A DNA stretch of 64,000 nucleotides from JBQTGK01 sp052400665 (GCA_052400665.1 JBQTGK010000001.1), one strand, 5' to 3'; counted from the first letter of the stretch, positions 53,142-62,157 are shown. Translations and numbers: made by a program. The notes: generated by a model from the sequence alone, not told the origin.

Positions 53142-55583
53142 TTATTTAATATAAATAGATTTGAATTTATCCGGATTCGATTCTCTCATCATTTCGTAAA
53201 TCAGTTCAAATACATCTTCTGCATTGGGATTTGAAAAATAATCACCATCTGTACCATAGGCAGGACGATGATCTTTTGCTGTAATTGTCCGAGGTTCGGA
53301 ATCCAAATAAAAATATGCTTTTTGATCCTCTAAAACTTTCTGCATCATAAATGCTGTAGCTCCTCCAGGTACATCCTCATCGAAAAATACAACTCGGCTT
53401 GTTTTTTTAATCGATTTTAAAATAATACCATTCACATCGAAAGGCAACAAAGTTTGAACATCAATTAACTCAACAGAAATATCAAAATCTTTTAATTGCT
53501 TAACGGCATCTTCGGCTATTCGAACACAAGAACCATAAGTCACCAAAGTAATATCTGTTCCTTCAGACAAAATTTCGGGTATACCCAAAGGTGTATTAAA
53601 TTCTCCTAAATTATCAGGGCGCTTCTCTTTTAGTCGATATCCATTTAATGGCTCAATAACCAAAGCAGGCTCGTCGGACTCTAAAAGGGTATTATAAAAG
53701 CCCGCAGCAACAGTCATGTTTCTAGGCACACAAACATGTACACCCCTAATCGAATTAATAACCATACTTAAAGGCGAACCTGAATGCCATATCCCTTCTA
53801 ACCTGTGTCCACGGGTTCGAATAATTAAGGGTGCCTTTTGACCTCCCTTGGTACGATATTGCATGGTTGCCAAGTCATCGCTCATGGTTTGTAAAGCATA
53901 CAGTAAATAATCAAAATATTGAATTTCTGCAATTGGCCGCAACCCCCTCAGAGCCATACCAATTCCCTGACCTATAATACTCGCTTCACGAATTCCTGTA
54001 TCGGTTACGCGCAGCTCTCCAAACTTTTGCTGCATTCCTTCTAAACTTTGATTAACCCCGCCAATAAAGCCAGTATCTTCTCCAAAAGTTAATAGTAATG
54101 GATATTTTGTAAAAAGCAATTCAAAATTATCCCGAAGAACCTCCCTGCCGTTAACCATTTTTGAATTTTCGCTATAAACAGGAGCTATAGAAACAATATT
54201 CCGTACACCAAGACTTGTTTCACTATAAAGATGACTACTATACCTTGCATAATTTTGGTCAAGAGAATTCTTCAGCCACTCTTGCAATTGCGATTTTAGT
54301 GGTTTATAATTTTCGCAAGTAGAACAAATATACCTCAGTATTTTTTTTGCTGCACTAAAATTATCTTTCCTTACTGGATGAATTATTTTCTTTAAACTAT
54401 TTGTTATGGCATCAATTCTATCTGTTTTTTTGCAGTGACATCCGGCATTTTGTACCAAATAAATTAATTCTTCTCGCTCTTTCTTTATGGGTTCAATAAA
54501 ATGGTTCCAGGCAATTCTTCTTGCCTCCTTCACTTTATCAATGGCTTTAGATTCTATTTGAGACAGCTGTTCCTCATCGGATATTTTATTTGAAAGAATC
54601 CACTCCCTCATTTTCTTTATCGGATCATATTCTTTTTCCCAATTTAATCGTTCTTCAGATTTGTATCTCTCATGCGATCCTGAAGTTGAATGACCTAAAG
54701 GCTGAGTCATTTCCGAAATATGAAATAAAGTTGGAACATGATTTTTACGGCATAACTCAACTCCTTCAGCATATAGCTTACATAAACCTTCATAATCCCA
54801 ACCTTTGGCCTTATAAATCAAATATCCATCCCCATTCTCATCCAACTCAAACCCCTTCAAAACTTCCGAAATATTCGATTTTGTAGTTTGATATTTATTG
54901 GGCACAGAAATTCCCCATCCATCGTCCCAAACACTCATAGCCATGGGCACTTTTAACACACCGGCCGCATTAATGGCTTCCCAAAAATGCCCCTCCGAAG
55001 TACTCGAGTCACCTATGGTCCCAAAAGCAACTTCATTTCCTTTATTCGAAAATCCTTTAAATTGATGCAAATCCTTATTCTCTCTAAATAATTTCGAAGC
55101 ATAAGCTAAGCCAAGTAAACGTGGCATTTGTCCAGCTGTTGGAGAAATATCAGCCGATGAATTTTTCTGAGTAGTTAAATCCTTCCATGAACCATCATCA
55201 TTTAAGCTACGAGATGCATAATGATTGTTCATTAAACGCCCTCCATTTGCCGGATTTTTCGAGAGTTGTGTTTCTCCGAATAATTGAGCAAAAAACTCTT
55301 CAGGCGTCAACATACCTGACGCAAGCATAAAAGTTTGATCGCGATAATATCCCGAACGCCAATCTCCTGTTTTAAAAGATTTAGCCATGGCTATTTGTGC
55401 AATTTCTTTTCCGTCTCCAAAAATTCCAAATTTTGCCTTTCCTGTAAGTACTTCTTTTCTTCCTAAAATACTTAACTGCCTACTAATATTGGCAATATAA
55501 TAATCGTTTACTATTTCTTCGGAATTAGTAAAAGCGGTATTTTTCTTCTTTAATTTCTTGTTTTCCTTTATTATTTCTGACAT
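53142..55583 (-). CDS. 2-oxo acid dehydrogenase E1, alpha-beta fusion
   Basis: This 813-aa protein fuses the alpha and beta subunits of a thiamine-diphosphate E1. The alpha half (about 1-340) has SPTAGQMPRLLGLAYA and the cofactor motif GDSSTSEGHFWEA...DDGWGIS. A cysteine-containing linker follows (about 370-450). The beta half (about 475-813) has LTFGEDTGFIGG, GLRPIAEIQYFDY and DEDVPGGATAFM. It decarboxylates a 2-oxo acid and acylates the lipoyl group of E2, probably the one encoded at 36 kb. Substrate (pyruvate or branched-chain 2-oxo acid) is undecided. Such fusions are common in Bacteroidota. Confidence 0.9.
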   Translation of the reverse strand: MSEIIKENKKLKKKNTAFTNSEEIVNDYYIANISRQLSILGRKEVLTGKAKFGIFGDGKEIAQIAMAKSFKTGDWRSGYYRDQTFMLASGMLTPEEFFAQLFGETQLSKNPANGGRLMNNHYASRSLNDDGSWKDLTTQKNSSADISPTAGQMPRLLGLAYASKLFRENKDLHQFKGFSNKGNEVAFGTIGDSSTSEGHFWEAINAAGVLKVPMAMSVWDDGWGISVPNKYQTTKSNISEVLKGFELDENGDGYLIYKAKGWDYEGLCKLYAEGVELCRKNHVPTLFHISEMTQPLGHSTSGSHERYKSEERLNWEKEYDPIKKMREWILSNKISDEEQLSQIESKAIDKVKEARRIAWNHFIEPIKKEREELIYLVQNAGCHCKKTDRIDAITNSLKKIIHPVRKDNFSAAKKILRYICSTCENYKPLKSQLQEWLKNSLDQNYARYSSHLYSETSLGVRNIVSIAPVYSENSKMVNGREVLRDNFELLFTKYPLLLTFGEDTGFIGGVNQSLEGMQQKFGELRVTDTGIREASIIGQGIGMALRGLRPIAEIQYFDYLLYALQTMSDDLATMQYRTKGGQKAPLIIRTRGHRLEGIWHSGSPLSMVINSIRGVHVCVPRNMTVAAGFYNTLLESDEPALVIEPLNGYRLKEKRPDNLGEFNTPLGIPEILSEGTDITLVTYGSCVRIAEDAVKQLKDFDISVELIDVQTLLPFDVNGIILKSIKKTSRVVFFDEDVPGGATAFMMQKVLEDQKAYFYLDSEPRTITAKDHRPAYGTDGDYFSNPNAEDVFELIYEMMRESNPDKFKSIYIK

Positions 55584-55755
55584 ATTTTTGTATTTAATGG
55601 ACTAGAAAAAGTCTCCCCCCTTATTCCAAAATCCAAAGTATGTTAGTGTGTTTGTTTAACAGGATTTCTTACTTTTTATGAATTCAAATTTACTAAGAAT
55701 TATTCTAAATAAGAAGGATCGAACTAAGTATTTAAGACTTTAAAGTCTTATTTAG

Positions 55756-55787
55756 TTTGGTCATACAATGCCTAAATATTATCTTTG
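55756..55787 (+). promoter_or_regulatory. Bacteroidota-type promoter for the small membrane-protein genes
   Basis: TTTG (55756-55759) and TATCTTTG (55780-55787) are separated by 20 bases, a full match to the TTTG-N19/20-TAnnTTTG consensus. It would start RNA about 20 bases before the ATG at 55814. It also rules out the earlier in-frame TTG at 55757 as a start. Confidence 0.65.
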
Positions 55788-55813
55788 CCCTTAAATTATT
55801 AATAATTATTCAG

Positions 55814-56059
55814 ATGATAGTAAAAGTATTGCTCTTAAGTATTGTATTGATGGCCTTTGTTTTTCTGGGATTTGCAATTTCTATTCTTTTAAAAAAGAAT
55901 GGCAAATTTCCTGAAATACATATTGGAAAGAATAAGGCATTAAAAGAGCGAGGAATTGGTTGTGCAACCACACAAGATAAAATGGAGCACACAAAAACAA
56001 GAAATGCTATTCAATTTAAAAAATTAAGCTTACTTGATAAAGAGTTAGAGTCCTTATAG
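55814..56059 (+). CDS. Small one-helix membrane protein upstream of NqrM-like gene
   Basis: This 81-aa protein has one N-terminal membrane helix (about 2-26) and a basic soluble tail. The conserved-looking stretch is GKFPEIHIGKNKALKERGIGCATTQDKM with one histidine and one cysteine. I recognise it only as the kind of small protein often seen in Bacteroidota. No function is known to me. The helix and the following LLKKNGKF resemble LLFDKNAKF of the next gene, so the two may be distant paralogues. It sits behind a strong promoter and before NqrM and ApbE, suggesting a link to Na+-NQR. Confidence 0.7.
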   Translation: MIVKVLLLSIVLMAFVFLGFAISILLKKNGKFPEIHIGKNKALKERGIGCATTQDKMEHTKTRNAIQFKKLSLLDKELESL

Positions 56060-56162
56060 ACTTGTTCTTTAAAAGTTAAAAAAGTCTTACTATCTAAATA
56101 AACAAAACATTACAGAATATAAAATCGTAATTTAATGTAGCATAATCTTAAAAATTAGAACA

Positions 56163-56330
56163 ATGGCAATTTTTATAAAAATTTTGTTGCTTTCGATTTT
56201 CTTACTTATTCTTGCGTTTGCAGGATTTGGAATTAAGCTACTTTTTGACAAAAATGCTAAATTTACGGGAGGTGGATGTGGTTCCTGTGCATGTAGTAAA
56301 GAAGATTCCGAGAGTTGTGATGTAAAATAG
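56163..56330 (+). CDS. nqrM: NqrM-like Na+-NQR maturation protein (55 aa)
   Basis: This short frame encodes 55 residues: one membrane helix (about 5-28) followed by a cysteine cluster GGGCGSCAC (Cys39, 42, 44) and a further cysteine near the end (Cys52). NqrM (DUF539) proteins have the same layout of one helix followed by a glycine-cysteine motif and are needed to assemble the iron site between NqrD and NqrE. The gene lies 100 bases from apbE and near the whole nqr operon, which makes the call likely. It is shorter than the Vibrio protein. Other Cys-rich one-helix families (FeoB-associated) are an alternative. Confidence 0.72.
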   Translation: MAIFIKILLLSIFLLILAFAGFGIKLLFDKNAKFTGGGCGSCACSKEDSESCDVK

Positions 56331-56339
56331 AACTAGTTT

Positions 56340-56419
56340 TACCGGTTTTCTATTTCCCTTTGTTTATATATAGTATAACAACTACACTTTTTCAGACTTA
56401 GGAAAATAGAAAATCGGTA
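56340..56419. repeat. 20-bp inverted repeat between nqrM-like gene and apbE
   Basis: Left arm 56340-56359 (starts TACCGGTTTTC) and right arm 56400-56419 (ends AATCGGTA) pair in 18 of 20 positions around a 40-base loop. One mismatch would be a G-U pair in + strand RNA. It lies between convergent genes and may be a two-way terminator or a structured RNA. Confidence 0.5.
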
Positions 56420-56431
56420 CCTTGCTTGTGC

Positions 56432-57436
56432 TTATTGTAAAATCAAATCTTTTAAACCTTCGGTAATATAAGTTTTAAGATTACCGTCCTGATCAGAATA
56501 AATAAAGTAAGCCTCAAGCTGATTATCTTTTTGAACAATTTCGATACTTTTTTCCAAACCCAGAACCATAAAACTAGTTGCGTAGGCATCTGCAGTCATA
56601 CAGTCGTCAGCAACAACCGAGGAAGACAATAAACTATGCTGCACAGGATATCCCAAACGAGGATCAATTGTATGTGCATATTTTTTACCATCTTTCACAT
56701 AAAACTGGCGATAATTTCCCGATGTTGCCAAGGCTCCATTCTCTAACTCAATAACATCCTGAATTTGTCTCGATAAACTCGAGGGATCATCGATAGGTTT
56801 ATCAATCCCTACCCGCCAAACTCTATTCTTATTACTTTTTCCTTTGGCCCGAATTTCTCCACCAATCTCGACAAGATAGTTTGTTACACCTTTTGATTCC
56901 AAAAAATCGGCCACAACATCTACTCCATAACCTTTTGCAATGGCACTAGCATCAAACATTATTCTAGAATCCTTTTTAATGACTTTTCCCTGCTTTAAAC
57001 AGACTTTATCATATCCAACTATATTTAACAAGCTATCAACGGGTATTTCGGATGGTTCGAGTTTATTTTTAAAGCCAAATCCCCAAGCATTCACCAAAGG
57101 TGCAACAGTCCAATCGAAAGCTCCATTGGTAATTTTAGCAATTTCTTCACTTTTTTTAAAACAGTGAATAAAGTACTTGTCCAATACAACACTCGAATCA
57201 TTTTGATTTACAAGCGAAATAACCGATTCTGCATTGTAAGTAGATAAGGAATAATCAAACTCCTCTAGCTTTTTTAATATATCACTTTGTAATCCCACTT
57301 CTTTGGGATATTGATAGGTAATATGGTAAAAAGTCCCAAAAACCTTACCTTCGTTAAAGTGATACTTCGCCTTCTGCTTACAAGAAACAGCCATAAAGCT
57401 TAGCAAAAGCAAAATGGTAAACTTATACGTGTGCAT
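56432..57436 (-). CDS. apbE: FAD:protein FMN transferase ApbE (lipoprotein)
   Basis: This 334-aa protein carries a lipoprotein signal (lipobox AVSC, Cys19) and the ApbE domain: GTFYHITYQYP, IMFDASAIAKGYGVD, NYLVEIGGEIRAKG and the metal-binding DDCMTADAYATSFMV. It attaches FMN to a threonine in NqrB and NqrC outside the membrane. It lies directly after nqrF in the same direction, separated by a terminator, so it has some independent control. All key parts are present. Confidence 0.93.
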   Translation of the reverse strand: MHTYKFTILLLLSFMAVSCKQKAKYHFNEGKVFGTFYHITYQYPKEVGLQSDILKKLEEFDYSLSTYNAESVISLVNQNDSSVVLDKYFIHCFKKSEEIAKITNGAFDWTVAPLVNAWGFGFKNKLEPSEIPVDSLLNIVGYDKVCLKQGKVIKKDSRIMFDASAIAKGYGVDVVADFLESKGVTNYLVEIGGEIRAKGKSNKNRVWRVGIDKPIDDPSSLSRQIQDVIELENGALATSGNYRQFYVKDGKKYAHTIDPRLGYPVQHSLLSSSVVADDCMTADAYATSFMVLGLEKSIEIVQKDNQLEAYFIYSDQDGNLKTYITEGLKDLILQ

Positions 57437-57519
57437 TATATAAAATTAGGTGTGAATAATTATACAAATTACTAATAAAAGAGAATTCTTTCTCCTGAAC
57501 AAATTTTAAAAGCTATTAA

Positions 57520-57549
57520 AACAAACAAGCCTCGGAAAATCCGAGGCTT
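57520..57549 (-). terminator. Terminator after nqrF
   Basis: AAGCCTCGGA and TCCGAGGCTT pair perfectly around a three-base loop. On the minus strand the tail is GTTTGTTTT. It separates the nqrABCDEF operon from apbE. Confidence 0.85.
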
Positions 57550-57559
57550 ATTATATGTG

Positions 57560-58819
57560 TTACGATCCAAAATCGTCAAATGCGATCATTTCGTCTGGTA
57601 CTCCTAATTCGTACAACATGTTGTTAATTGCTGAATTCATCATTGGAGGTCCACATAGATAGTATTCGATATCTTCCGGCTCATCATGTTTGCATAGGTA
57701 GTTATCGTAAATTACCTGGTGAATAAAACCTGTCGGTCCTTCCCAATTATCTTCAGGTAAAGGCTCAGAAAGTGCCAAGTGCCATTCGAAGTTAGGAAAT
57801 TTAGCTGCAATAGCATCAAACTGGTCTTGATAGAATACCTCTTTCATAGAACGAGCACCGTACCAGAAAGTAGCCTTACGACCAGTTTTCACTGTATGGA
57901 ACATGTGGAAAATGTGAGAACGCATTGGAGCCATACCAGCACCCCCACCAATAAACATCATTTCGTTATTGGTTTCTTTAATAAAGAACTCACCATAAGG
58001 ACCCGAAACTGTTACTTTATCGCCAGGCTTGCGAGAGAAAATAAATGAAGAACAAATTCCTGGGTTTACATTCATCCAACCACCATTTACTCTGTCGAAA
58101 GGAGGGGTTGCAATACGAATGTTCAGCATTACAATATTTCCTTCGGCAGGATGGTTAGCCATTGAATAAGCACGATATGTAGGTTCAGGATTCTTCATCT
58201 TAAGATCAAACATATTGAACTTGACCCAATCCTCGCGATACTCTTCTTCAATATCCATATCCTTAAAATCAACATCGATTTTAGGAACATCAATTTGAAT
58301 ATATCCACCTGATTTAAAATCAAGAGTCTCTCCTTCAGGAAGTTTTACAACAAATTCTTTAATGAAAGTTGCAACGTTGCCATTAGATACAACTTCGCAT
58401 TCCCACTTTTTAATTCCCATAATTTCCTGAGGAATGGACATAGTCATATCCTCTTTTACTTTAACCTGACAAGCTAAACGCCAATCGGTTAGTGCCTCTT
58501 TTCTGGTAAAAAATCCTGTTTCGGTTGGTAGAATTGTTCCTGCCCCGGAATGAACCTGGCATTTGCACATTCCACAAGTACCACCACCACCACATGCTGA
58601 TGGTAAAAATATTTTTGCCTCACCCAAAGTTCCTAACAAGGTATTTCCAGGCTCAACAACCAATTTTTTGTCTCCATCGTTAATATCAATAGTAACCTCT
58701 CCCGATGGAGTAAGTTTCTTTTTGGCATACAATAGGATAGAAACCAGTACCAGTATCACAAGTAAAAATATCACAATACTTGTGGCAATTACTGCTCCCT
58801 GTGTTGTTAATAATATCAT
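57560..58819 (-). CDS. nqrF: Na+-translocating NADH:quinone reductase subunit F
   Basis: This 419-aa subunit accepts electrons from NADH. One N-terminal membrane helix (about 8-31) leads to the 2Fe-2S domain with cysteines 76, 82, 85 and 117. The FAD-binding RAYSMAN (216-222) and the NADH domain (GGGAGMAPMRSH near 285) follow. Electrons go from FAD to the iron-sulfur centre and on through the complex. It is the last gene of the operon, after a 110-base gap with an imperfect inverted repeat. Confidence 0.97.
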   Translation of the reverse strand: MILLTTQGAVIATSIVIFLLVILVLVSILLYAKKKLTPSGEVTIDINDGDKKLVVEPGNTLLGTLGEAKIFLPSACGGGGTCGMCKCQVHSGAGTILPTETGFFTRKEALTDWRLACQVKVKEDMTMSIPQEIMGIKKWECEVVSNGNVATFIKEFVVKLPEGETLDFKSGGYIQIDVPKIDVDFKDMDIEEEYREDWVKFNMFDLKMKNPEPTYRAYSMANHPAEGNIVMLNIRIATPPFDRVNGGWMNVNPGICSSFIFSRKPGDKVTVSGPYGEFFIKETNNEMMFIGGGAGMAPMRSHIFHMFHTVKTGRKATFWYGARSMKEVFYQDQFDAIAAKFPNFEWHLALSEPLPEDNWEGPTGFIHQVIYDNYLCKHDEPEDIEYYLCGPPMMNSAINNMLYELGVPDEMIAFDDFGS

Positions 58820-58847
58820 CTCTATTCTAATTTAGAATTATGAATTA

Positions 58848-58915
58848 GGATTTATAAATAATGAATTCTCTCATTTTCTATTTTCCAATAATTCTTAATT
58901 CATCATTTATAAATC
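58848..58915. repeat. Imperfect inverted repeat between nqrE and nqrF
   Basis: GATTTATAAAT plus ATGAATT (58848-58867) and their complement (58897-58915) face each other across 29 bases, differing by one base change and one inserted base. Nearby GAATTATGAATTAGG adds similar short repeats. It could be a small mobile-type repeat or a processing hairpin. Confidence 0.5.
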
Positions 58916-58929
58916 TTGTTAATTTGAGT

Positions 58930-59547
58930 TTAAAGTTTAATACCCATAAAACTCATAAAAGCAATTCCCATTAATCCGGTTACAATAAATGTAATTCCTA
59001 ATCCTCGTAAAGGAGCTGGAATATTTGAGTAACGGATTTTTTCACGAATTGCAGCAATTCCTACAATGGCAAGTAACCAACCAATTCCTGAACCTAATCC
59101 AAAAGATGTAGCTTCGGCAAGGGTGTTGTAGTCTCTTTCCTGCATGAATAGAGATCCTCCCAAAATTGCACAGTTTACTGCAATAAGTGGCAAGAAAATA
59201 CCTAATGAAGAATAAAGTGTTGGCGCAAATTTCTCAACAATCATCTCCACCAATTGTACCATAGAGGCAATTACAGCAATAAACATGATAAAGCTTAAGA
59301 AGCTTAAATCAACATCCGCCAAAGAAGCGTCTAACCACACAAGAGCTCCCTCTGCCAATATGTATTTGTTTAGCATGTAATTCATAGGAACGGTAATTCC
59401 CAAAACGAAGATTACTGCCAAACCTAATCCCATAGAAGTTTTAACAGTTTTAGAAACTGCAAGGTATGAACACATTCCAAAGAAGAATGCGAACACCATG
59501 TTGTCGATAAAAATCGACTTGATAAATATATTAATCAGATTTTCCAT
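58930..59547 (-). CDS. nqrE: Na+-NQR subunit E
   Basis: This 205-aa protein has six membrane helices and resembles RnfA/NqrE. It forms, with NqrD, the inverted pair that holds an iron centre in the membrane. Cysteines are seen in FGMCSYLAVSK (about 27) and VNCAILGG (about 124), the expected two ligand positions. It follows nqrD by 19 bases. Confidence 0.96.
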   Translation of the reverse strand: MENLINIFIKSIFIDNMVFAFFFGMCSYLAVSKTVKTSMGLGLAVIFVLGITVPMNYMLNKYILAEGALVWLDASLADVDLSFLSFIMFIAVIASMVQLVEMIVEKFAPTLYSSLGIFLPLIAVNCAILGGSLFMQERDYNTLAEATSFGLGSGIGWLLAIVGIAAIREKIRYSNIPAPLRGLGITFIVTGLMGIAFMSFMGIKL

Positions 59548-59566
59548 GTTTCGATTTTTCTTTCAA

Positions 59567-60211
59567 TTAGTTCGACTCAATTAAAGACTTATCCTTAGAT
59601 CTTTGAACCCAGATAATGATACCTACTGTTACCAATGCCATTGGAGGAAGGATCATTAAACCGTTGTTTTGATATCCCATATCGTAAACCGCTTGCGGAA
59701 TTACCTTAAATCCGTAAAGGGTTCCTGAACCCAATAACTCACGGAAAAAGGCTACAATAATAAGGATTAGACCGTATCCCGCAGCATTTCCAATACCATC
59801 AAGGAATGCAGGCCAAGGCTTATTACCTAGTGCAAAAGCCTCTAATCGTCCCATAATAATACAGTTTGTAATAATAAGACCTACAAATACTGAAAGTTGT
59901 TTACTTACGTCGTAAGCAAAAGCTTTCAAAATCTGGTCTACTAAAATTACCAAAGCTGCAACAATTACAAGTTGAACAATGATACGGATTCGTGAAGGAA
60001 TCGTATTTCTAATTAGTGAAACTATAACATTAGCAAGTGCCAATACAGCCATAACTGAAATGGTCATTACCACTGCTGGTTCTAATTTAGCAGTTACAGC
60101 TAGTGCCGAACAAATTCCCAATACCTGAATGGTAATTGGATTATCGCTTAACAATGGATTTGTAAGCAACTTTCGGTTCTTAGCTGAGAATAATGGTTCT
60201 TTATCGCTCAT
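59567..60211 (-). CDS. nqrD: Na+-NQR subunit D
   Basis: This 214-aa six-helix membrane protein pairs with NqrE. The conserved cysteines are in VLGICSALAVT (about 34) and ITNCIIMGRLEAFA (about 117), the positions thought to bind the intramembrane iron centre. It starts seven bases after nqrC ends. Confidence 0.96.
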   Translation of the reverse strand: MSDKEPLFSAKNRKLLTNPLLSDNPITIQVLGICSALAVTAKLEPAVVMTISVMAVLALANVIVSLIRNTIPSRIRIIVQLVIVAALVILVDQILKAFAYDVSKQLSVFVGLIITNCIIMGRLEAFALGNKPWPAFLDGIGNAAGYGLILIIVAFFRELLGSGTLYGFKVIPQAVYDMGYQNNGLMILPPMALVTVGIIIWVQRSKDKSLIESN

Positions 60212-60218
60212 CTCGTGC

Positions 60219-60923
60219 TTATTTTGAAGATTTTAAAAACTTTTCATAACTGCTAAGGTTATCCTGAAGCATTGCTTCTAAACCTTTTGATGTAACAGTA
60301 CCACCCGATACTGCATCGAATTGGTGAGGATGTCCTTTAGCGGTTCCTTTTACCAATGCTAAAGAAGTAAATTTTCCAATTTCGTCGAAAATTTGCTTAC
60401 CTGTAAATGGTTTTTGGAATTCGGCCTTAGATATCTCTGCACCCAAACCTGGAGTTTCTCCCTGATGATCGAAGGTAGCACCAAAAATGGTTTTACCATC
60501 TTGCTCCATAGAAATGTATCCCCAAATAGGTCCCCACATTCCTTTTCCGCGAACAGGAAGTATCATTTTTTCTCCAACTCCTTCTTTGTTAAAAACAAAA
60601 ACAGGAAGTTGTCTTTTAGCAAGATCTACTTTAGCCTCTTTTTTAAGGTCAACTTTAAAAGCTTCAGCTTTATCTTCCGAGGTAATGCTACCTTCTGCGT
60701 TAACAACCAAAGCTTTCACGATAAATTTATCGTACAACTTTTCAGCATCAGCAGGAGTAGAAGCAACACCGACAGCTTTTAGAATGTCTTGCTTTTTCTC
60801 GATTTCTTTATTCTTTGCCTGACGAGGTTTTAATTGTAATGCAGTAAAAGAAAGAACTGCAGCCACAACCAATACCATGCCGGAAGCATAAAGAAAAGTA
60901 TATGTATTACTATTAGTATTCAT
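60219..60923 (-). CDS. nqrC: Na+-NQR subunit C
   Basis: This 234-aa protein has one N-terminal membrane helix and an extracytoplasmic FMN-binding domain. The flavinylation motif reads DAVSGGTVTS, with Thr209 as the likely FMN attachment site for ApbE. SGGT replaces the more common SGAT. GMWGPIWGYI and TPGLGAEI are also typical. It lies between nqrB and nqrD with gaps of 20 and 7 bases. Confidence 0.96.
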   Translation of the reverse strand: MNTNSNTYTFLYASGMVLVVAAVLSFTALQLKPRQAKNKEIEKKQDILKAVGVASTPADAEKLYDKFIVKALVVNAEGSITSEDKAEAFKVDLKKEAKVDLAKRQLPVFVFNKEGVGEKMILPVRGKGMWGPIWGYISMEQDGKTIFGATFDHQGETPGLGAEISKAEFQKPFTGKQIFDEIGKFTSLALVKGTAKGHPHQFDAVSGGTVTSKGLEAMLQDNLSSYEKFLKSSK

Positions 60924-60943
60924 GTCTTAATTTGATTATTTGA

Positions 60944-62134
60944 TTAAGCTTTAACCTTAACTCGTTTCAATCTTCTTTTGATGTTCCCCTGAACTACATA
61001 ATGATCGATCAATGGAGCAAATGTGTTCATTAAAAGAATAGCCAACATCATTGCTTCTGGGAAACCTGCATTTACAACACGGATTAATACAGCCAATAAA
61101 CCTATTAAAAATCCATAAATGTATTTTCCACGAGCAGTTTGAGATCCTGAAACCGGATCGGTAGCCATAAATACAGCTCCAAAAGCAAATCCACCCATAA
61201 TCAAGTGTTGCCATGCTGGAATATCAGTCATGTAAGCATTAGAACCAATTAAGTTAAAAATTGTTCCCATTACAAAACCACCTGCAAATACCGATAGCAT
61301 AATTCTCCAACTTGCAATTCCGGTTGCTAATAAAATTACAGCTCCAATAAGAATTGCCAGTGTTGACGTTTCTCCGATTGATCCTGGTATTAAACCAATA
61401 AACATATCGTAAGCATTACTTAGATGCTGCTCGATTACGGACTTGGCCATTTCCGAGCCTCCTTCAAAGTCGGCTAGAGTTGCTGCATGAGCTAATGGAG
61501 TTGCACCTGAAAAGCTATCTGCTTTTTCAGCAATCCAAACTGCGTCGCCCGACATTTTTGATGGGTAAGCGAAAAAGAAGAATGCACGAGCTATAAGAGC
61601 TGGATTCCAAATATTCATTCCTGTTCCACCAAATACTTCTTTACCAATAATTACAGCAAATGCTGTAGATACAGCTACCATCCATAAAGGGGCTCCTATT
61701 GGCATTATTAGTGGAATTAACATTCCTGAGACCAAAAATCCTTCGTTTATTTGGTGTCCACGCATTTGTGCAACGGCAAATTCTATTCCCAAACCAACTA
61801 CGTAGGATACTACAATAACCGGAAGAATTTTAATTAAACCGTAAACAAACATATCAACCAATCCGGTAGTCGCTAATTCGCCAATGGAAAGGAAATGTTG
61901 ATATCCAATGTTGTACATACCAAACAATAAAGATGGAATTAAAGCCATAACTACGATAGACATGGTACGCTTTAAATCAATTGCATCTTTTATGTGAGAT
62001 CCAGACTTAGAAGTAACATCAGGAACATACAAAAAAGTTTCAAATCCCTCGAAAGTAGATTGCAACTTCTCGTATTTCCCTCCCTTTAAAAACAAGGGTT
62101 TCTTTTTATCAAGAAATTTTCTTAGTGCTTTCAT
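60944..62134 (-). CDS. nqrB: Na+-NQR subunit B
   Basis: This 396-aa membrane subunit has about ten helices. It carries covalent FMN on Thr212 in the motif SFSGATPL and also riboflavin, and forms part of the sodium path. GHQINEGFLVSGMLIPL and GKEVFGGTGMNIWNPAL are signature stretches. It starts 23 bases after nqrA ends. Confidence 0.97.
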   Translation of the reverse strand: MKALRKFLDKKKPLFLKGGKYEKLQSTFEGFETFLYVPDVTSKSGSHIKDAIDLKRTMSIVVMALIPSLLFGMYNIGYQHFLSIGELATTGLVDMFVYGLIKILPVIVVSYVVGLGIEFAVAQMRGHQINEGFLVSGMLIPLIMPIGAPLWMVAVSTAFAVIIGKEVFGGTGMNIWNPALIARAFFFFAYPSKMSGDAVWIAEKADSFSGATPLAHAATLADFEGGSEMAKSVIEQHLSNAYDMFIGLIPGSIGETSTLAILIGAVILLATGIASWRIMLSVFAGGFVMGTIFNLIGSNAYMTDIPAWQHLIMGGFAFGAVFMATDPVSGSQTARGKYIYGFLIGLLAVLIRVVNAGFPEAMMLAILLMNTFAPLIDHYVVQGNIKRRLKRVKVKA

Positions 62135-62157
62135 TATATAATATTATCCGTTTTTTC

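Noticed and set aside
60393..60822. Two overlapping plus-strand frames (129 and 111 aa) opposite nqrC
   Set aside because: They are antisense shadows of nqrC. They have serine/phenylalanine-rich composition and no start context.
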